Notes under the pieces: model-generated | Database searches by the model: none | What the model was told of the DNA's origin: nothing | The model's input: only the letters and a program-made list of their open reading frames with translations | Assembly: GCF_019012925.1 (NCBI RefSeq) | Contig: NZ_JAGIRL010000006.1 | Coordinates: 1-64,000, forward strand | DNA: 64,000 nucleotides | Direction of reading: 5' to 3' | DNA from: Fusobacterium sp. | Lineage (GTDB): Bacteria; Fusobacteriota; Fusobacteriia; Fusobacteriales; Fusobacteriaceae | In this document: piece after piece, positions 32,187 to 40,954 of the stretch | How positions within the stretch are numbered: the first letter of the stretch is position 1 | Layout of the letters: every line of letters begins with the position of its first letter | Position numbers and translations under genes: made by a program

Positions 32187-33890
32187 TTAGTTATTCTTAG
32201 AGTATTCAGCTGCATTATTTCCAGCTATATTTCCAAATACAGTTATATCTGTCATAGCGTTTCCACCTATTCTGTTAGCTCCATGTACTCCACCAGTTAT
32301 CTCTCCAGCTGCATAAAGTCCTTTTATTACCTTTCCATCAGCTGTCAACACTTCAGCAGAACTATTGATAGAAACTCCTCCCATTGTATGGTGTACAGCA
32401 GGTGAAACCTCAATTGCGTAGAAAGGAGCTTTTCCTAACTCTCTTGGTAGAATATTCTTATTGAACTCTGTATCTTTTCCAGCTTTTACATACTCATTGT
32501 ATTTATTCATAGTAGCATTAAGATTTTTCTTATCCACTCCTATTTTTTCAGCTAATTCATCTAATGAGTTACCAGATATAGCATAACCTTTTTTAATGTA
32601 GTTGTTTATAGCCCCTAGTTTCTCTCTTATAGACTCATCAAATACTAAGAAAGCACTCTTACCATCTTGAGCTAACTCCGCTTTAGAAACCACGTCTCTT
32701 GTCTCTAGCTCATTGATAAATCTCTCTCCTTTTCTATTTACAAGGATAGCTCCCTCTCCTCTAACAGCCTCTGTTATCATAGCTGTATTGTGATGAACAA
32801 CTGTTGGGTGAGTTTGTATCTCTGTCATATCTACTAATGTTCCTCCCACAGATTCAACCATAGCTATTCCCTCTCCTGTTATAGCTGGGCTATTTGTTGA
32901 TCCAAAATCCTTTAACTCTGGTTTATATTTAGCTACCATTTTTGAGTTAGCTCCAAATCCACCTGTTGCCATTACTACAGCTTTAGCATGTATAGTGTAA
33001 ACCTCTCCCTTATGTTCTACTTTTACACCTACTACTTTATCTCCATCTTTTAATATCTCTTTTACTGAACTCTCAAGTCTAATATCTATTCCCTCTTTTT
33101 CAGCTACATTTCCTAATGTCTCTACAATCATAGGTCCTACAGCTTTTCCCCCTGTTGGTCTATGGATTCTTTTTACACTTTGACCACCTGTATAAGTTAC
33201 CTCTGTTAGATCAGCTCCTCTATCTACTAACCAAGTGATAATATCTCCAGATCTATCTGTCATAGTTTTTAAAAGTTCAGGATTATTTTTATTCTTTCCA
33301 CCTTTTAATGTATCTTGGTAAAATAGTTCTGAACTATCTTCAATTCCTAATTTTTGCTGTAATTTTGAGTTAGCTGCATTTATTCCAGCTGTTGCATAGT
33401 TAGTGTTTCCACCTAACATTGCCATTTTTTCAACTAGTATTACATTTACTCCCTTTTCTTTAGCTGAGATAGCTGCTGTAAGTCCAGCACCTCCTCCACC
33501 TACTACTACCACATCAGTTGTAGTATCAGTTAAAGCCACCTTCTCCTCTTTTACTGCTGATTTGCTATTTAATACTATTCCAGCTGTTGCTATTGCAGAT
33601 TTAACAGCCTCTTTTATCCCTTCAGATGTATAAGTTGCTCCTGCTACGTTGTCTACATCTACATTTTGAGTAGCCACTATATTCTTAGTGATCTCTTTCA
33701 TAGCTCTTTTAGTAAAGTTAGTCTCTTGATGTTCTAATACTTTTACCTCTTTTATCTCGTTACCCTCATATGTAACTCCTACTTTAATATCCCCTTTATA
33801 ACCTTTTCCAACTCCCTCTACCTCTGCTCCATAGCTAGCTGTAAAAAGAAGTGATAAAGCTGAAATCATACTTATCAGTCTTTTTTTCAT
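32187..33890 (-). CDS. Secreted flavinylated fumarate reductase-like flavoprotein (FMN_bind plus FAD_binding_2)
   Basis: 567 residues from ATG 33890; an upstream TTG overlaps the GGGAGG site. A signal peptide ends near TASYGA. Residues 30-100 are an FMN-binding domain with VDNVAGATYTSEG, where the Thr of GAT would carry covalent FMN added by ApbE. Residues 117-567 are an FAD-binding reductase domain (VVVVGGGGAGLTAAISAKEK), with ITGGVHGANRIGGNAM and HHTMGGVSI near the active site. This matches extracytosolic flavocytochrome-c-like fumarate or urocanate reductases, which use organic acids as electron acceptors. The exact acceptor is unknown. A consensus promoter and an inverted repeat lie upstream. 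Confidence 0.88.
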   Translation of the reverse strand: MKKRLISMISALSLLFTASYGAEVEGVGKGYKGDIKVGVTYEGNEIKEVKVLEHQETNFTKRAMKEITKNIVATQNVDVDNVAGATYTSEGIKEAVKSAIATAGIVLNSKSAVKEEKVALTDTTTDVVVVGGGGAGLTAAISAKEKGVNVILVEKMAMLGGNTNYATAGINAANSKLQQKLGIEDSSELFYQDTLKGGKNKNNPELLKTMTDRSGDIITWLVDRGADLTEVTYTGGQSVKRIHRPTGGKAVGPMIVETLGNVAEKEGIDIRLESSVKEILKDGDKVVGVKVEHKGEVYTIHAKAVVMATGGFGANSKMVAKYKPELKDFGSTNSPAITGEGIAMVESVGGTLVDMTEIQTHPTVVHHNTAMITEAVRGEGAILVNRKGERFINELETRDVVSKAELAQDGKSAFLVFDESIREKLGAINNYIKKGYAISGNSLDELAEKIGVDKKNLNATMNKYNEYVKAGKDTEFNKNILPRELGKAPFYAIEVSPAVHHTMGGVSINSSAEVLTADGKVIKGLYAAGEITGGVHGANRIGGNAMTDITVFGNIAGNNAAEYSKNN

Positions 33891-33923
33891 ATAAAAAATA
33901 CCTCCCAAATTATTTTAATATTA

Positions 33924-33958
33924 GTATCACATATACAACATATTATATATTATGATAC
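33924..33958. promoter_or_regulatory. Inverted repeat flanking the -10 box of the reductase promoter
   Basis: GTATCA (33924-33929) and TGATAC (33953-33958) are exact inverse copies whose span encloses the -10 element. The spacing suits a repressor dimer or DNA-looping factor. The binder is unknown. Confidence 0.4.
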
Positions 33959-33970
33959 ACATATTGTCAA
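33942..33970 (-). promoter_or_regulatory. Consensus promoter of the flavoprotein reductase gene
   Basis: On the minus strand TTGACA (33965-33970) and TATAAT (33942-33947) match the sigma-70 consensus at all 12 positions with ideal 17-bp spacing. Such a strong promoter would normally need repression. Confidence 0.85.
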
Positions 33971-34030
33971 CGATTTAAAGAGGTATTTTTATGATTATTT
34001 CAAAACACTTCAAACTATATAAGTATATAA

Positions 34031-35698
34031 CTATCTCAAATTAAATTTTTCTAAATCTTCATCTACACTTCCTATCCCAGCAATTCCAAAATTATCAACT
34101 AAGACTTTAGCCACATTTGGAGATAGAAAAGCTGGTAGTGTTGGTCCTAAGTGTATATTTTTCACTCCTAAATATAGTAGAGCAAGTAATACTATTACAG
34201 CTTTTTGTTCATACCAAGCTATATTATAGACAATTGGTAACTCGTTTATGTCATTTAATCCAAAAACTTCCTTCAATTTTAAAGCAATCACAGCTAGTGA
34301 GTAGGAATCATTACACTGTCCAGCATCTAGTACTCTTGGAATACCATTTATCTCTCCTAGATTTAATTTATTATACTTATATTTTGCACAACCAGCAGTT
34401 AAAATAACTGTGTCTTTTGGCAACTTTTCAGCAAATTCTGTATAGTAATTTCTACTATTCATTCTTCCATCACAACCAGCCATTACCACAAATCTCTTAA
34501 TTGCTCCTGATTTTACATTCTCTATAACTTTATCTGCTAGAGTTAGTACTTGGTTGTGTGCAAATCCACCAACTATCTCTCCTTTTTCCAATTCTGTAGG
34601 AGATTTACACTTTTTTGCCAACTCTATTACTTCTGAAAAATCCTTACTTCCATCTTTGTTTATCTTAACTCTTTTCCATCCTGGATAACCAGCTGCATTA
34701 GTTGTAAATACTCTATCTTGGTAAGTTGACTCCTTTGAAGGTGGAACTATACAGTTTGTTGTAAACACTATTGGTCCATTAAATTTCTCAAACTCCTCCT
34801 TCTGCTTCCACCAAGCATTTCCATAGTTTCCAAAAAAGTGTGGATATTTTTTTAATTCTGGATAGTAATGTCCTGGTAACATCTCAGAATGAGTATAGAT
34901 ATCCACTCCACTATTCTCACTCTGCTCCAATAACTGTTTCAAGTCATTTAAATCGTGTCCACTTATAAGTATTCCCGGTCTTGACCCTACTCCTATATTT
35001 ACCTTTGTAATTACAGGATTTCCAAAAGCTGAGGTATTTGCCTCATCTAAAAGAGCCATTACCTTCACTCCATAGTTTCCACACTCTAAGACTAAGGCTG
35101 TTAACTCTTCACCTGTCATTGTATCATCTAAAGTTGCTATCAACCCTTTTTCCACAAAGGCAATTATATCACTATCTACTTTTCCTAAATTCATAGCATG
35201 TTCAGCATAAGCTCCCATACCCTTTAATCCATATGTCAATAGCTCTCTCAACGATCTTATATCCTCGTTTTCACTTCTTAAGATTCCAACCTCTTTTCTC
35301 TTAGAATATTCCAATATCTCCTCATCACTATTTATAGTTACTGAAACTATCTCTCCATACTTTTCAAGCTCTACATTTTCACTCTCAAGCAATTTTGATT
35401 TCAATTCCTCTCTCAATTTCAATCCTTTTCTTATCTCAGCTATAATAGCCTCATCATCAAAGTTAGCATTAGTTATTGTGATAAATAGTGAATTGATTAG
35501 GTATCTCTCTATCTCTCTTGAAATACTCTCTCTTCTTCTTAAAATTGAGCTACAGATAGCTACACTTTTTGTAATATATATTAACAGATCTTGTAAATTA
35601 GCTGTTTCTGCCTTTTTCCCACATACACCTACAATTGAACAACCCTTGCCTTGAGCTGTCTCTTGACATTGATAACAAAACATCTTTCCATTACACAT
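34031..35698 (-). CDS. hcp: Hydroxylamine reductase / hybrid cluster protein
   Basis: 555 residues. The N-terminal cysteine set C-X2-C-X8-C-X5-C (residues 8-25) binds a [4Fe-4S] cluster. Hybrid-cluster ligands appear in [59 protein letters not shown] and [10 protein letters not shown]. It reduces hydroxylamine or nitric oxide and protects against nitrosative stress in anaerobes. ATG 35698 follows AAGGAGGTAG. It is monocistronic by spacing and lies directly downstream of the tRNA-Thr terminator. Confidence 0.95.
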   Translation of the reverse strand: MCNGKMFCYQCQETAQGKGCSIVGVCGKKAETANLQDLLIYITKSVAICSSILRRRESISREIERYLINSLFITITNANFDDEAIIAEIRKGLKLREELKSKLLESENVELEKYGEIVSVTINSDEEILEYSKRKEVGILRSENEDIRSLRELLTYGLKGMGAYAEHAMNLGKVDSDIIAFVEKGLIATLDDTMTGEELTALVLECGNYGVKVMALLDEANTSAFGNPVITKVNIGVGSRPGILISGHDLNDLKQLLEQSENSGVDIYTHSEMLPGHYYPELKKYPHFFGNYGNAWWKQKEEFEKFNGPIVFTTNCIVPPSKESTYQDRVFTTNAAGYPGWKRVKINKDGSKDFSEVIELAKKCKSPTELEKGEIVGGFAHNQVLTLADKVIENVKSGAIKRFVVMAGCDGRMNSRNYYTEFAEKLPKDTVILTAGCAKYKYNKLNLGEINGIPRVLDAGQCNDSYSLAVIALKLKEVFGLNDINELPIVYNIAWYEQKAVIVLLALLYLGVKNIHLGPTLPAFLSPNVAKVLVDNFGIAGIGSVDEDLEKFNLR

Positions 35699-35750
35699 AA
35701 AAACTACCTCCTTAAATTTACTTCACTAATATAGTACATTAAAATTAAAA

Positions 35751-35776
35751 AAAAATCGGTAACATATGTTACCGAT
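35751..35776 (-). terminator. Terminator of tRNA-Thr built on a perfect 22-bp palindrome
   Basis: Positions 35755-35776 are fully self-complementary with core ACATATGT and arms ATCGGTA/TACCGAT. On the minus strand they are followed by a run of T (35747-35755), giving a hairpin with almost no loop. Confidence 0.75.
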
Positions 35777-35790
35777 CTAGATATTTTTTA

Positions 35791-35866
35791 TGGTGCTCCA
35801 GAGTGGATTCGAACCACCTACCTCTTGCTTACCATGCAAGTGCTCTGCCTAGTGAGCTACTAGAGC
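35791..35866 (-). tRNA. tRNA-Thr (anticodon GGT)
   Basis: The 76-nt minus-strand sequence folds into a complete cloverleaf. Acceptor arm GCTCTAG pairs with CTGGAGC; the D stem is GCTC/GAGC; anticodon stem CTTGC/GCAAG encloses loop ATGGTAA, anticodon GGT; and the T arm GGTGG/CCACT has loop TTCGAAT. The CCA end is encoded. It reads ACC and ACU codons. A promoter lies directly upstream and a palindromic terminator downstream. Confidence 0.97.
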
Positions 35867-35876
35867 AACTAACTTA

Positions 35877-35905
35877 ATCATAGCACATTTAGTTGAAAAA
35901 ATCAA
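35877..35905 (-). promoter_or_regulatory. Promoter of tRNA-Thr
   Basis: On the minus strand TTGATT (35900-35905) and TATGAT (35877-35882) are spaced 17 bp, about 11 bp before the mature tRNA 5' end. The -35 box lies just after the radical SAM gene stop. Confidence 0.65.
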
Positions 35906-35906
35906 A

Positions 35907-36611
35907 CTACTGTTCAAATACTCCTAAATCTTTATTATCAATTAAAAGTTCCACTCTATCATCATCTGTCAAGTATGAGTATTTTTTTATAAACCATCTC
36001 ACTAACTCTTCATCTCTTTTTACCACTGTACCATTATCTATGAATATATTAATTGTTATCCCTCTAAAATATCTCAAACCAAGCTCGATATCTCTATCTA
36101 TCATCTCTTTGGTCTGCCCCTTTGTACAGATGAGTAAGCATACAGAGTAGACCTCTTTTCCTATCTCTTCTAGTTGTTCCTCATTCAAAGAGAAATTCTT
36201 ATTGTACCCTTCTATTCTATATCTATTATCAAATGTTTCAAGCCCCATTCTAAATCTAATCTCTATTCCTGAAAAGTACTCTCTAATCTCCTTCAATCTT
36301 TTAATATATCCATAGTAGATCTCAAAATAAAGAGTTTTTATATTTTTTTCCAACACTACTTTTTTTATCTCAGCTAAAGTTCTCTGTGTTAACTCAAAAA
36401 CAGAACCAGAGTTTATTACCTCTAAAACTCCATACTCTCCTGTTACCTCCTGTAGCACCTCTAAATTTACTCTATCTATCTCTTTTTCATCTAAAGAGTT
36501 ATCCTCTATATAGTTACAAAAACTACACTTTCCATATTTACAAGGAAAGCTTTTTAGCAATACTATCTCTCTCTGATGTTTATCCTCTATTTTATTATAT
36601 CTTATTCCCAT
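35907..36611 (-). CDS. Radical SAM protein with CX4CX2C motif
   Basis: 234 residues. CKYGKCSFC near residues 24-32 gives cysteine spacing C-X4-C-X2-C, one residue longer than the canonical CX3CX2C. EVINSGSVFEL, RMGLETFDNRYR and VCLLICTKGQTKEMI are typical beta-strand segments of the radical SAM barrel. The protein is short, with no auxiliary cluster domain. Its substrate is unknown; related small radical SAM proteins are annotated only by fold. ATG 36611 follows AAAAAGGAG. It lies directly upstream of the tRNA-Thr gene on the same strand. Confidence 0.8.
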   Translation of the reverse strand: MGIRYNKIEDKHQREIVLLKSFPCKYGKCSFCNYIEDNSLDEKEIDRVNLEVLQEVTGEYGVLEVINSGSVFELTQRTLAEIKKVVLEKNIKTLYFEIYYGYIKRLKEIREYFSGIEIRFRMGLETFDNRYRIEGYNKNFSLNEEQLEEIGKEVYSVCLLICTKGQTKEMIDRDIELGLRYFRGITINIFIDNGTVVKRDEELVRWFIKKYSYLTDDDRVELLIDNKDLGVFEQ

Positions 36612-36692
36612 TTTTACTCCTTTTTTACTAAATATTTTTTAATTATACCATTTTTTAGAACTAAAAAAAAGTAACAATTTTATTTTCGTAAT

Positions 36693-36724
36693 AAAAAAAC
36701 TGAGTAAATCTGCTCTACTCAGTT
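36693..36724 (-). terminator. Intrinsic terminator of the cyclophilin-type isomerase gene
   Basis: AACTGAGTA pairs with TACTCAGTT around a 9-nt loop and is followed by a T-run on the minus strand. Confidence 0.85.
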
Positions 36725-36738
36725 CTCTCTATTCTCAA

Positions 36739-37554
36739 TTAGAAATCATATGAATCAGTTGCTACTTCCTCTTCACCTTTAATTTTCTTCTCAACGGCTC
36801 TTATAAATCTAGGAATTGGCCACTCCTTCTCCTCTTCTGTCTTCTCATTTCTAGTATAGATTCTTGTAAGCTCCTCTTTATATGCAAGAGCCTCTCCTTG
36901 ATAATCCTCTATTGGTTTAACAGTATACTCTTTAAGTCCTGGATAAGTTGTATCTAAGACCTTGTTCCATTGATCTATTTGATCTTTATGAAGTGATAGG
37001 AAAAAGTCTATATCTCCACTGAATTTGATCTCTTTTATTATATCTCCAACTTCTAATTTTTTTATTTTTTCAAAGTCACTATCACTTACATACTCACCAA
37101 ATATAGTGTGTTTTCCATTTAGCCATTCAGCTGGATATAAAGTGATAAAAAATTGTGATCCCCCTGTTTCTGGTCCAGCATTAGCCATAGCTAACATACC
37201 TTGTTGAAAGAAATCTAGCCATTCAACATTCTCATCAGGTATAAAATATCCTGGTCCTCCTGTCCCTGTTCCTGTTGGATCTCCACCTTGTACCATAAAG
37301 TTCTCTACAGCACGGTGTATCTTTGTATTATTGTAGAATCCTCTTTGAGCCAAATTGATAAAGTTGGCTACTGTTATAGGTGCAGCTTCTGGATAAAGAT
37401 AGAAACTAATTTCTCCTTGAGTTGTAACAAATGTTGCTCTGATATCATTGTACTTAGCAGCCTCCTCTCTTCTAGCTAGCTCTCTTAAACTAGTACAAGA
37501 AAAAGCTGAGAAAACAAGTACTAATGTCATTAAATATTTTAATAGTCTCTTCAT
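36739..37554 (-). CDS. Cyclophilin-type peptidyl-prolyl isomerase lipoprotein
   Basis: 271 residues. The N-terminus is a lipoprotein signal with lipobox FSAFSC. The cyclophilin domain covers residues 40-200: EISFYLYPEAAPITVANFIN, HRAVENFMVQGGDPTGTGTG (active-site region), GMLAMANAGPETGGSQFFIT and KHTIFGEYVSD. The C-terminal 70 residues form a charged helical extension not found in minimal cyclophilins. Probably an envelope-anchored folding catalyst. It lies 65 bp downstream of potC on the same strand but ends in its own terminator. Confidence 0.9.
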   Translation of the reverse strand: MKRLLKYLMTLVLVFSAFSCTSLRELARREEAAKYNDIRATFVTTQGEISFYLYPEAAPITVANFINLAQRGFYNNTKIHRAVENFMVQGGDPTGTGTGGPGYFIPDENVEWLDFFQQGMLAMANAGPETGGSQFFITLYPAEWLNGKHTIFGEYVSDSDFEKIKKLEVGDIIKEIKFSGDIDFFLSLHKDQIDQWNKVLDTTYPGLKEYTVKPIEDYQGEALAYKEELTRIYTRNEKTEEEKEWPIPRFIRAVEKKIKGEEEVATDSYDF

Positions 37555-37619
37555 TGTTCAATCCTCCAAAGTTATTCTTTAGTATGATTATACTATAATT
37601 TTTCCTATTTTCCAAGAAA

Positions 37620-38393
37620 TTATTTTATTAAATATTTTTGTAAGCTCTTAGTAGATAGAGTTAAAATTATAGATATACCTATCAGTAGAACTGACAGTGC
37701 ATTTATTACTGGAGAAACACCTAATCTAATCATAGAGTATATTCTCAGTGGAAGTGTTGACGACCCCGGTCCAGCAACAAAGAAAGTTGTTACAAAATCA
37801 TCAAATGAAAGTGTTACAGCTATTAGAAAACCAGATATTATTCCTGGAAGTATTGCTGGCACTATTACTTTTGTAAGAGCTTGCCACTCTGTAGCTCCTA
37901 GATCATAAGCTGCTTCTACTATAGAGTAATCGAACTCTTCCAATCTTGATAATATTATAAATAATACAAATGGTATATTGAAAGTAGTATGAGCTATAAA
38001 TATTGTAGTCAATCCTAATTCAAACTTTATTGTTGCAAACAGTATTAGAAGTGAAACTCCCAATATTATCTCTGGTATAACTAAAGGTATGTATGTCAAT
38101 GTTTGTAAATATTTTTTTCCCTTAAAATCATACCACTGTAATCCTATAGCTCCAAGTGTTCCTATTGTAGTTGAAATAATCCCTGAAACTATTGCTATTC
38201 CTACACTGTATCTAAAAGCTTTCCATATATTGTCTGAATACATGAAAAGTTCCTTGTACCATCTCATTGAAAATCCTTTCCATACCATAGATTTTCCATC
38301 ATTAAATGAGTAAATTATCAATATTATTAACGGTATATAGAAAAATAACATTGATAGTATGAAAAAGAATAATGACGTTCTTCTCTTATTCAT
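37620..38393 (-). CDS. potC: Spermidine/putrescine ABC permease PotC
   Basis: 257 residues with six membrane helices. The N-terminal YIPLIILIIYSFNDGKSMVW and EAAYDLGATEWQALTKVIVP (EAA loop for ATPase docking) are typical of PotC. It pairs with PotB to form the transport channel for polyamines. It overlaps potB by 8 bp. No potD (binding protein) follows; the next gene is an unrelated isomerase. Polyamine uptake complements the putrescine-forming fusion enzyme at 23.9 kb. Confidence 0.9.
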   Translation of the reverse strand: MNKRRTSLFFFILSMLFFYIPLIILIIYSFNDGKSMVWKGFSMRWYKELFMYSDNIWKAFRYSVGIAIVSGIISTTIGTLGAIGLQWYDFKGKKYLQTLTYIPLVIPEIILGVSLLILFATIKFELGLTTIFIAHTTFNIPFVLFIILSRLEEFDYSIVEAAYDLGATEWQALTKVIVPAILPGIISGFLIAVTLSFDDFVTTFFVAGPGSSTLPLRIYSMIRLGVSPVINALSVLLIGISIILTLSTKSLQKYLIK

Positions 38394-39243
38394 CTTCTGC
38401 CACCACCTCTGTCTTTGTCTCTTTATTGCTCAATTTCATAAATATCATAATTGCTATTGAAGTAACTATTATCAAAGCAGCTGATATTGTAGAGGCAAGT
38501 GGCCAGTTTCTGGTAACAGTAAGATGTTGTGCTATTATGTTTCCAAGCATTGTTGCCTGTGTTCCACCTACTAACTTTGGTACAGCATAAGATCCTAATG
38601 CAGGTATAAATGTAAATAGTACTGCTGTTACAATCCCCGGTTTGATATTTGGTATAAACACCTTGAAGAAAGCCTCTCTATTTGTCGCTCCTAAATCTCT
38701 TGCTGCCTCTATTAATGAAAAGTCAAACTTCTCTATTACAGCATAAAGAGGTAAGATTGCAAAAGGTAAACTTGTATAGACTGTTATTAGTATTACTGCC
38801 CCTGTATTGTATAAAAACTGTATAGGAGTATCTAATATACCTATTTTTAACAAGAAGTTATTTAAAAATCCATTATTTCCTAAAACAGCTATCCAAGCAT
38901 AGATTCTTATTAAGAAGTTTGTCCAAAAGGGAATTATTACTAAAAATAGTAACTCCTTCTTATACTTTGATCTAGCTATATAGTAAGCTGTTGGAAGAGA
39001 TAACACAACTGTAAATATTGTTACCATAATAGAAATATATACAGTTTTTAAAAGTATTGTCAAAAAGATCTTATCTGTGAATATTTTAAAAGCTTCAAAG
39101 GATAACTCCATCTCCACTCCACCATAAGTTCCTCTCTTTAGGAAAGAGTATCCCAATACAATCCCCATAGGTATTGCAAAAAATACTATTAACCACAATG
39201 TTATTGGAAGTGTATAACAAGCACCTATCCTATTTTTCTTCAC
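38386..39243 (-). CDS. potB: Spermidine/putrescine ABC permease PotB
   Basis: 285 residues with six membrane helices. LPITLWLIVFFAIPMGIVLG at the start and EAARDLGATNREAFFKVFIP (EAA loop) match PotB. The start is GTG at 39243, 5 bp after AGAGGTGAT, and overlaps the end of potA by 14 bp. No ATG is near. It is the second gene of potABC and forms the permease heterodimer with PotC. The C-terminus ends in an acidic tail (EVVAEDE). Confidence 0.9.
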   Translation of the reverse strand: MKKNRIGACYTLPITLWLIVFFAIPMGIVLGYSFLKRGTYGGVEMELSFEAFKIFTDKIFLTILLKTVYISIMVTIFTVVLSLPTAYYIARSKYKKELLFLVIIPFWTNFLIRIYAWIAVLGNNGFLNNFLLKIGILDTPIQFLYNTGAVILITVYTSLPFAILPLYAVIEKFDFSLIEAARDLGATNREAFFKVFIPNIKPGIVTAVLFTFIPALGSYAVPKLVGGTQATMLGNIIAQHLTVTRNWPLASTISAALIIVTSIAIMIFMKLSNKETKTEVVAEDE

Positions 39244-40372
39244 TAGATATCACCTCTACTAAGAAACCATCATCTGCGTCCCAAGCTATGTAAGCATCTT
39301 CGTCCCACCAGATAGCTCCCTCATCATTATCATCAAAGTAAACAGCATGTTGCTTAAATACTTTAAAAGTCATATCCTTATTATTATTTAAAAATACGAA
39401 GTACTTACTTTGGAATCCTGAATAGATTAACTCATTTACGTATACCTTTAAAACATTTATTTTCTCTTTTTCATTGATTCCTTTAGGCATAGTCTTAGAA
39501 AGTTTTATCTTCTCTGGTCTGATTGAAACTTTTACTCTATCTCCTACTTTTACAGGTTTGTCCATCTCAAATACAAGTTCACCCAATTGCTCATTGTATA
39601 GCTTTGCAAACTCATCATCTATTATCTCAGTTACCTTTCCATCAAAGAAGTTATTTTCACCTATAAAATCTGCTACAAAAGAGTCTGCTGGTGATTCATA
39701 AACTTCAGCAGGTGTTCCAACTTGTAAAACCTCTCCCTTGTTCATAACAGCTATTCTATCTGATATTGAAAGTGCCTCTTGTTGATCGTGAGTTATAAAT
39801 ATAAATGTTATTCCTACCTCTTCATGTATCAAGTCTAACTCTATCAATAGATTTTGTCTTAACTTGGCATCTAATGCTGACAATGGCTCATCAAGAAGTA
39901 AAAGTCCCGGCTTATTGATTAAAGCTCTAGCTATTGAAACTCTCTGTTGCTGTCCTCCAGATAGCTGATTTGGTTTCTTGTTTATATGTTCAGATAGTCC
40001 TACCATCTTTACAAACTTCTTTACCTCACTATCTATTGTCTTTTCATCAACCTTTTTTAATCTCAAAGGAAAAGCCACATTCTCATATACAGTCAAATGA
40101 GGGAATAAAGCGTATTTTTGGAATATTGTATTTACATTTCTCTTGTTGGGAGGAAGTTTTGTAATATCCTCATCACCTAGATATATAGCTCCACCATCTA
40201 GTTCTGTAAATCCTGCAATCATTCTAAGTAAGGTGGTTTTACCACACCCCGAAGGTCCCAGAATAGAAAAAATTTCTCCATCTTTTATATCTAAATTGAT
40301 GTTTTTCAACACTTGAACTCCATCATAACTTTTAGTGACATTCTTAATACTTATATCTTTTTTCAATCTCAT
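39230..40372 (-). CDS. potA: Spermidine/putrescine ABC ATPase PotA
   Basis: 380 residues. Intact ATPase motifs: Walker A GPSGCGKTT (residues 38-46), Q-loop FQKYALFPH, signature LSGGQQQR, Walker B LLLLDEPLSALD and H-loop FITHD. A C-terminal TOBE-type regulatory domain covers residues 250-380 (VKVSIRPEKIKL). It drives polyamine import through PotB/PotC. It heads the operon; a TATAAT box sits about 90 bp upstream. The binding protein must be encoded elsewhere. Confidence 0.93.
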   Translation of the reverse strand: MRLKKDISIKNVTKSYDGVQVLKNINLDIKDGEIFSILGPSGCGKTTLLRMIAGFTELDGGAIYLGDEDITKLPPNKRNVNTIFQKYALFPHLTVYENVAFPLRLKKVDEKTIDSEVKKFVKMVGLSEHINKKPNQLSGGQQQRVSIARALINKPGLLLLDEPLSALDAKLRQNLLIELDLIHEEVGITFIFITHDQQEALSISDRIAVMNKGEVLQVGTPAEVYESPADSFVADFIGENNFFDGKVTEIIDDEFAKLYNEQLGELVFEMDKPVKVGDRVKVSIRPEKIKLSKTMPKGINEKEKINVLKVYVNELIYSGFQSKYFVFLNNNKDMTFKVFKQHAVYFDDNDEGAIWWDEDAYIAWDADDGFLVEVISSEEK

Positions 40373-40490
40373 ACCTCCATTATTCAGAATAAATTACATA
40401 CTCTTCGTTTAATATTTTGTTCTTTATTTTTTAAAATATTTCTATTTTTTAATCACTTTGAAAATTATAGCATAAATTATAAAAATTGAA

Positions 40491-40513
40491 AAGAGATAAT
40501 ATTAAATTATCTC
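40491..40513 (-). terminator. Terminator of the moaA-MOSC operon
   Basis: GAGATAAT and ATTATCTC pair on the minus strand around a 5-nt loop, then TTTTCAATTTTT follows. The 5' arm overlaps the MOSC stop codon. Confidence 0.65.
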
Positions 40514-40954
40514 AATACTATCTCCCACTCTAACTTTTCCACCTTTTAAAACCACTGTAAATATACCCTCTCTAGGCATAATACAATCTCCTACACTATG
40601 GTATATTGCACAGTGTGAATGACACTCCTTCCCTATTTGTGTCACCTCTAAAACTATCTCTTCTCCTATTTTCAACTTAGTCCCAACAGGCAATTTTGCA
40701 CAATCTATTCCATCTACAATAATATTCTCTCCAAAATCTCCATCTACAACAGATCCACCTCTAGATTTAAACTCATCTATCTTCTGTTTTGAGATCAAAC
40801 TAACCTGTCTATGCCAATTCCCAGCATGAGCATCTCCCTCTAGACCAAAATTCTCTATTAAAACTCCCTCGTTAACACTCTTTTTCTGAGTTCCCTTCTT
40901 CTCACTTGTACAAACTGCTACTATCTTTGCCACTCTCTTATCCTCCAATCTCAT
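40502..40954 (-). CDS. MOSC domain protein
   Basis: 150 residues. Family features: VCTSEKKGTQKKSVNEGVLI at the start, GLEGDAHAGNWHRQVSL, GDFGENIIVDGID, LEVTQIGKECHSHCAIYHSV and EGIFTVVLKGGKVRVGD. The cysteine of KECH is the conserved sulfur-carrying or molybdopterin-contacting residue of MOSC domains. These stand-alone short proteins are linked to molybdenum-cofactor handling. It overlaps moaA by 17 bp, which supports that role. Confidence 0.9.
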   Translation of the reverse strand: MRLEDKRVAKIVAVCTSEKKGTQKKSVNEGVLIENFGLEGDAHAGNWHRQVSLISKQKIDEFKSRGGSVVDGDFGENIIVDGIDCAKLPVGTKLKIGEEIVLEVTQIGKECHSHCAIYHSVGDCIMPREGIFTVVLKGGKVRVGDSIEII

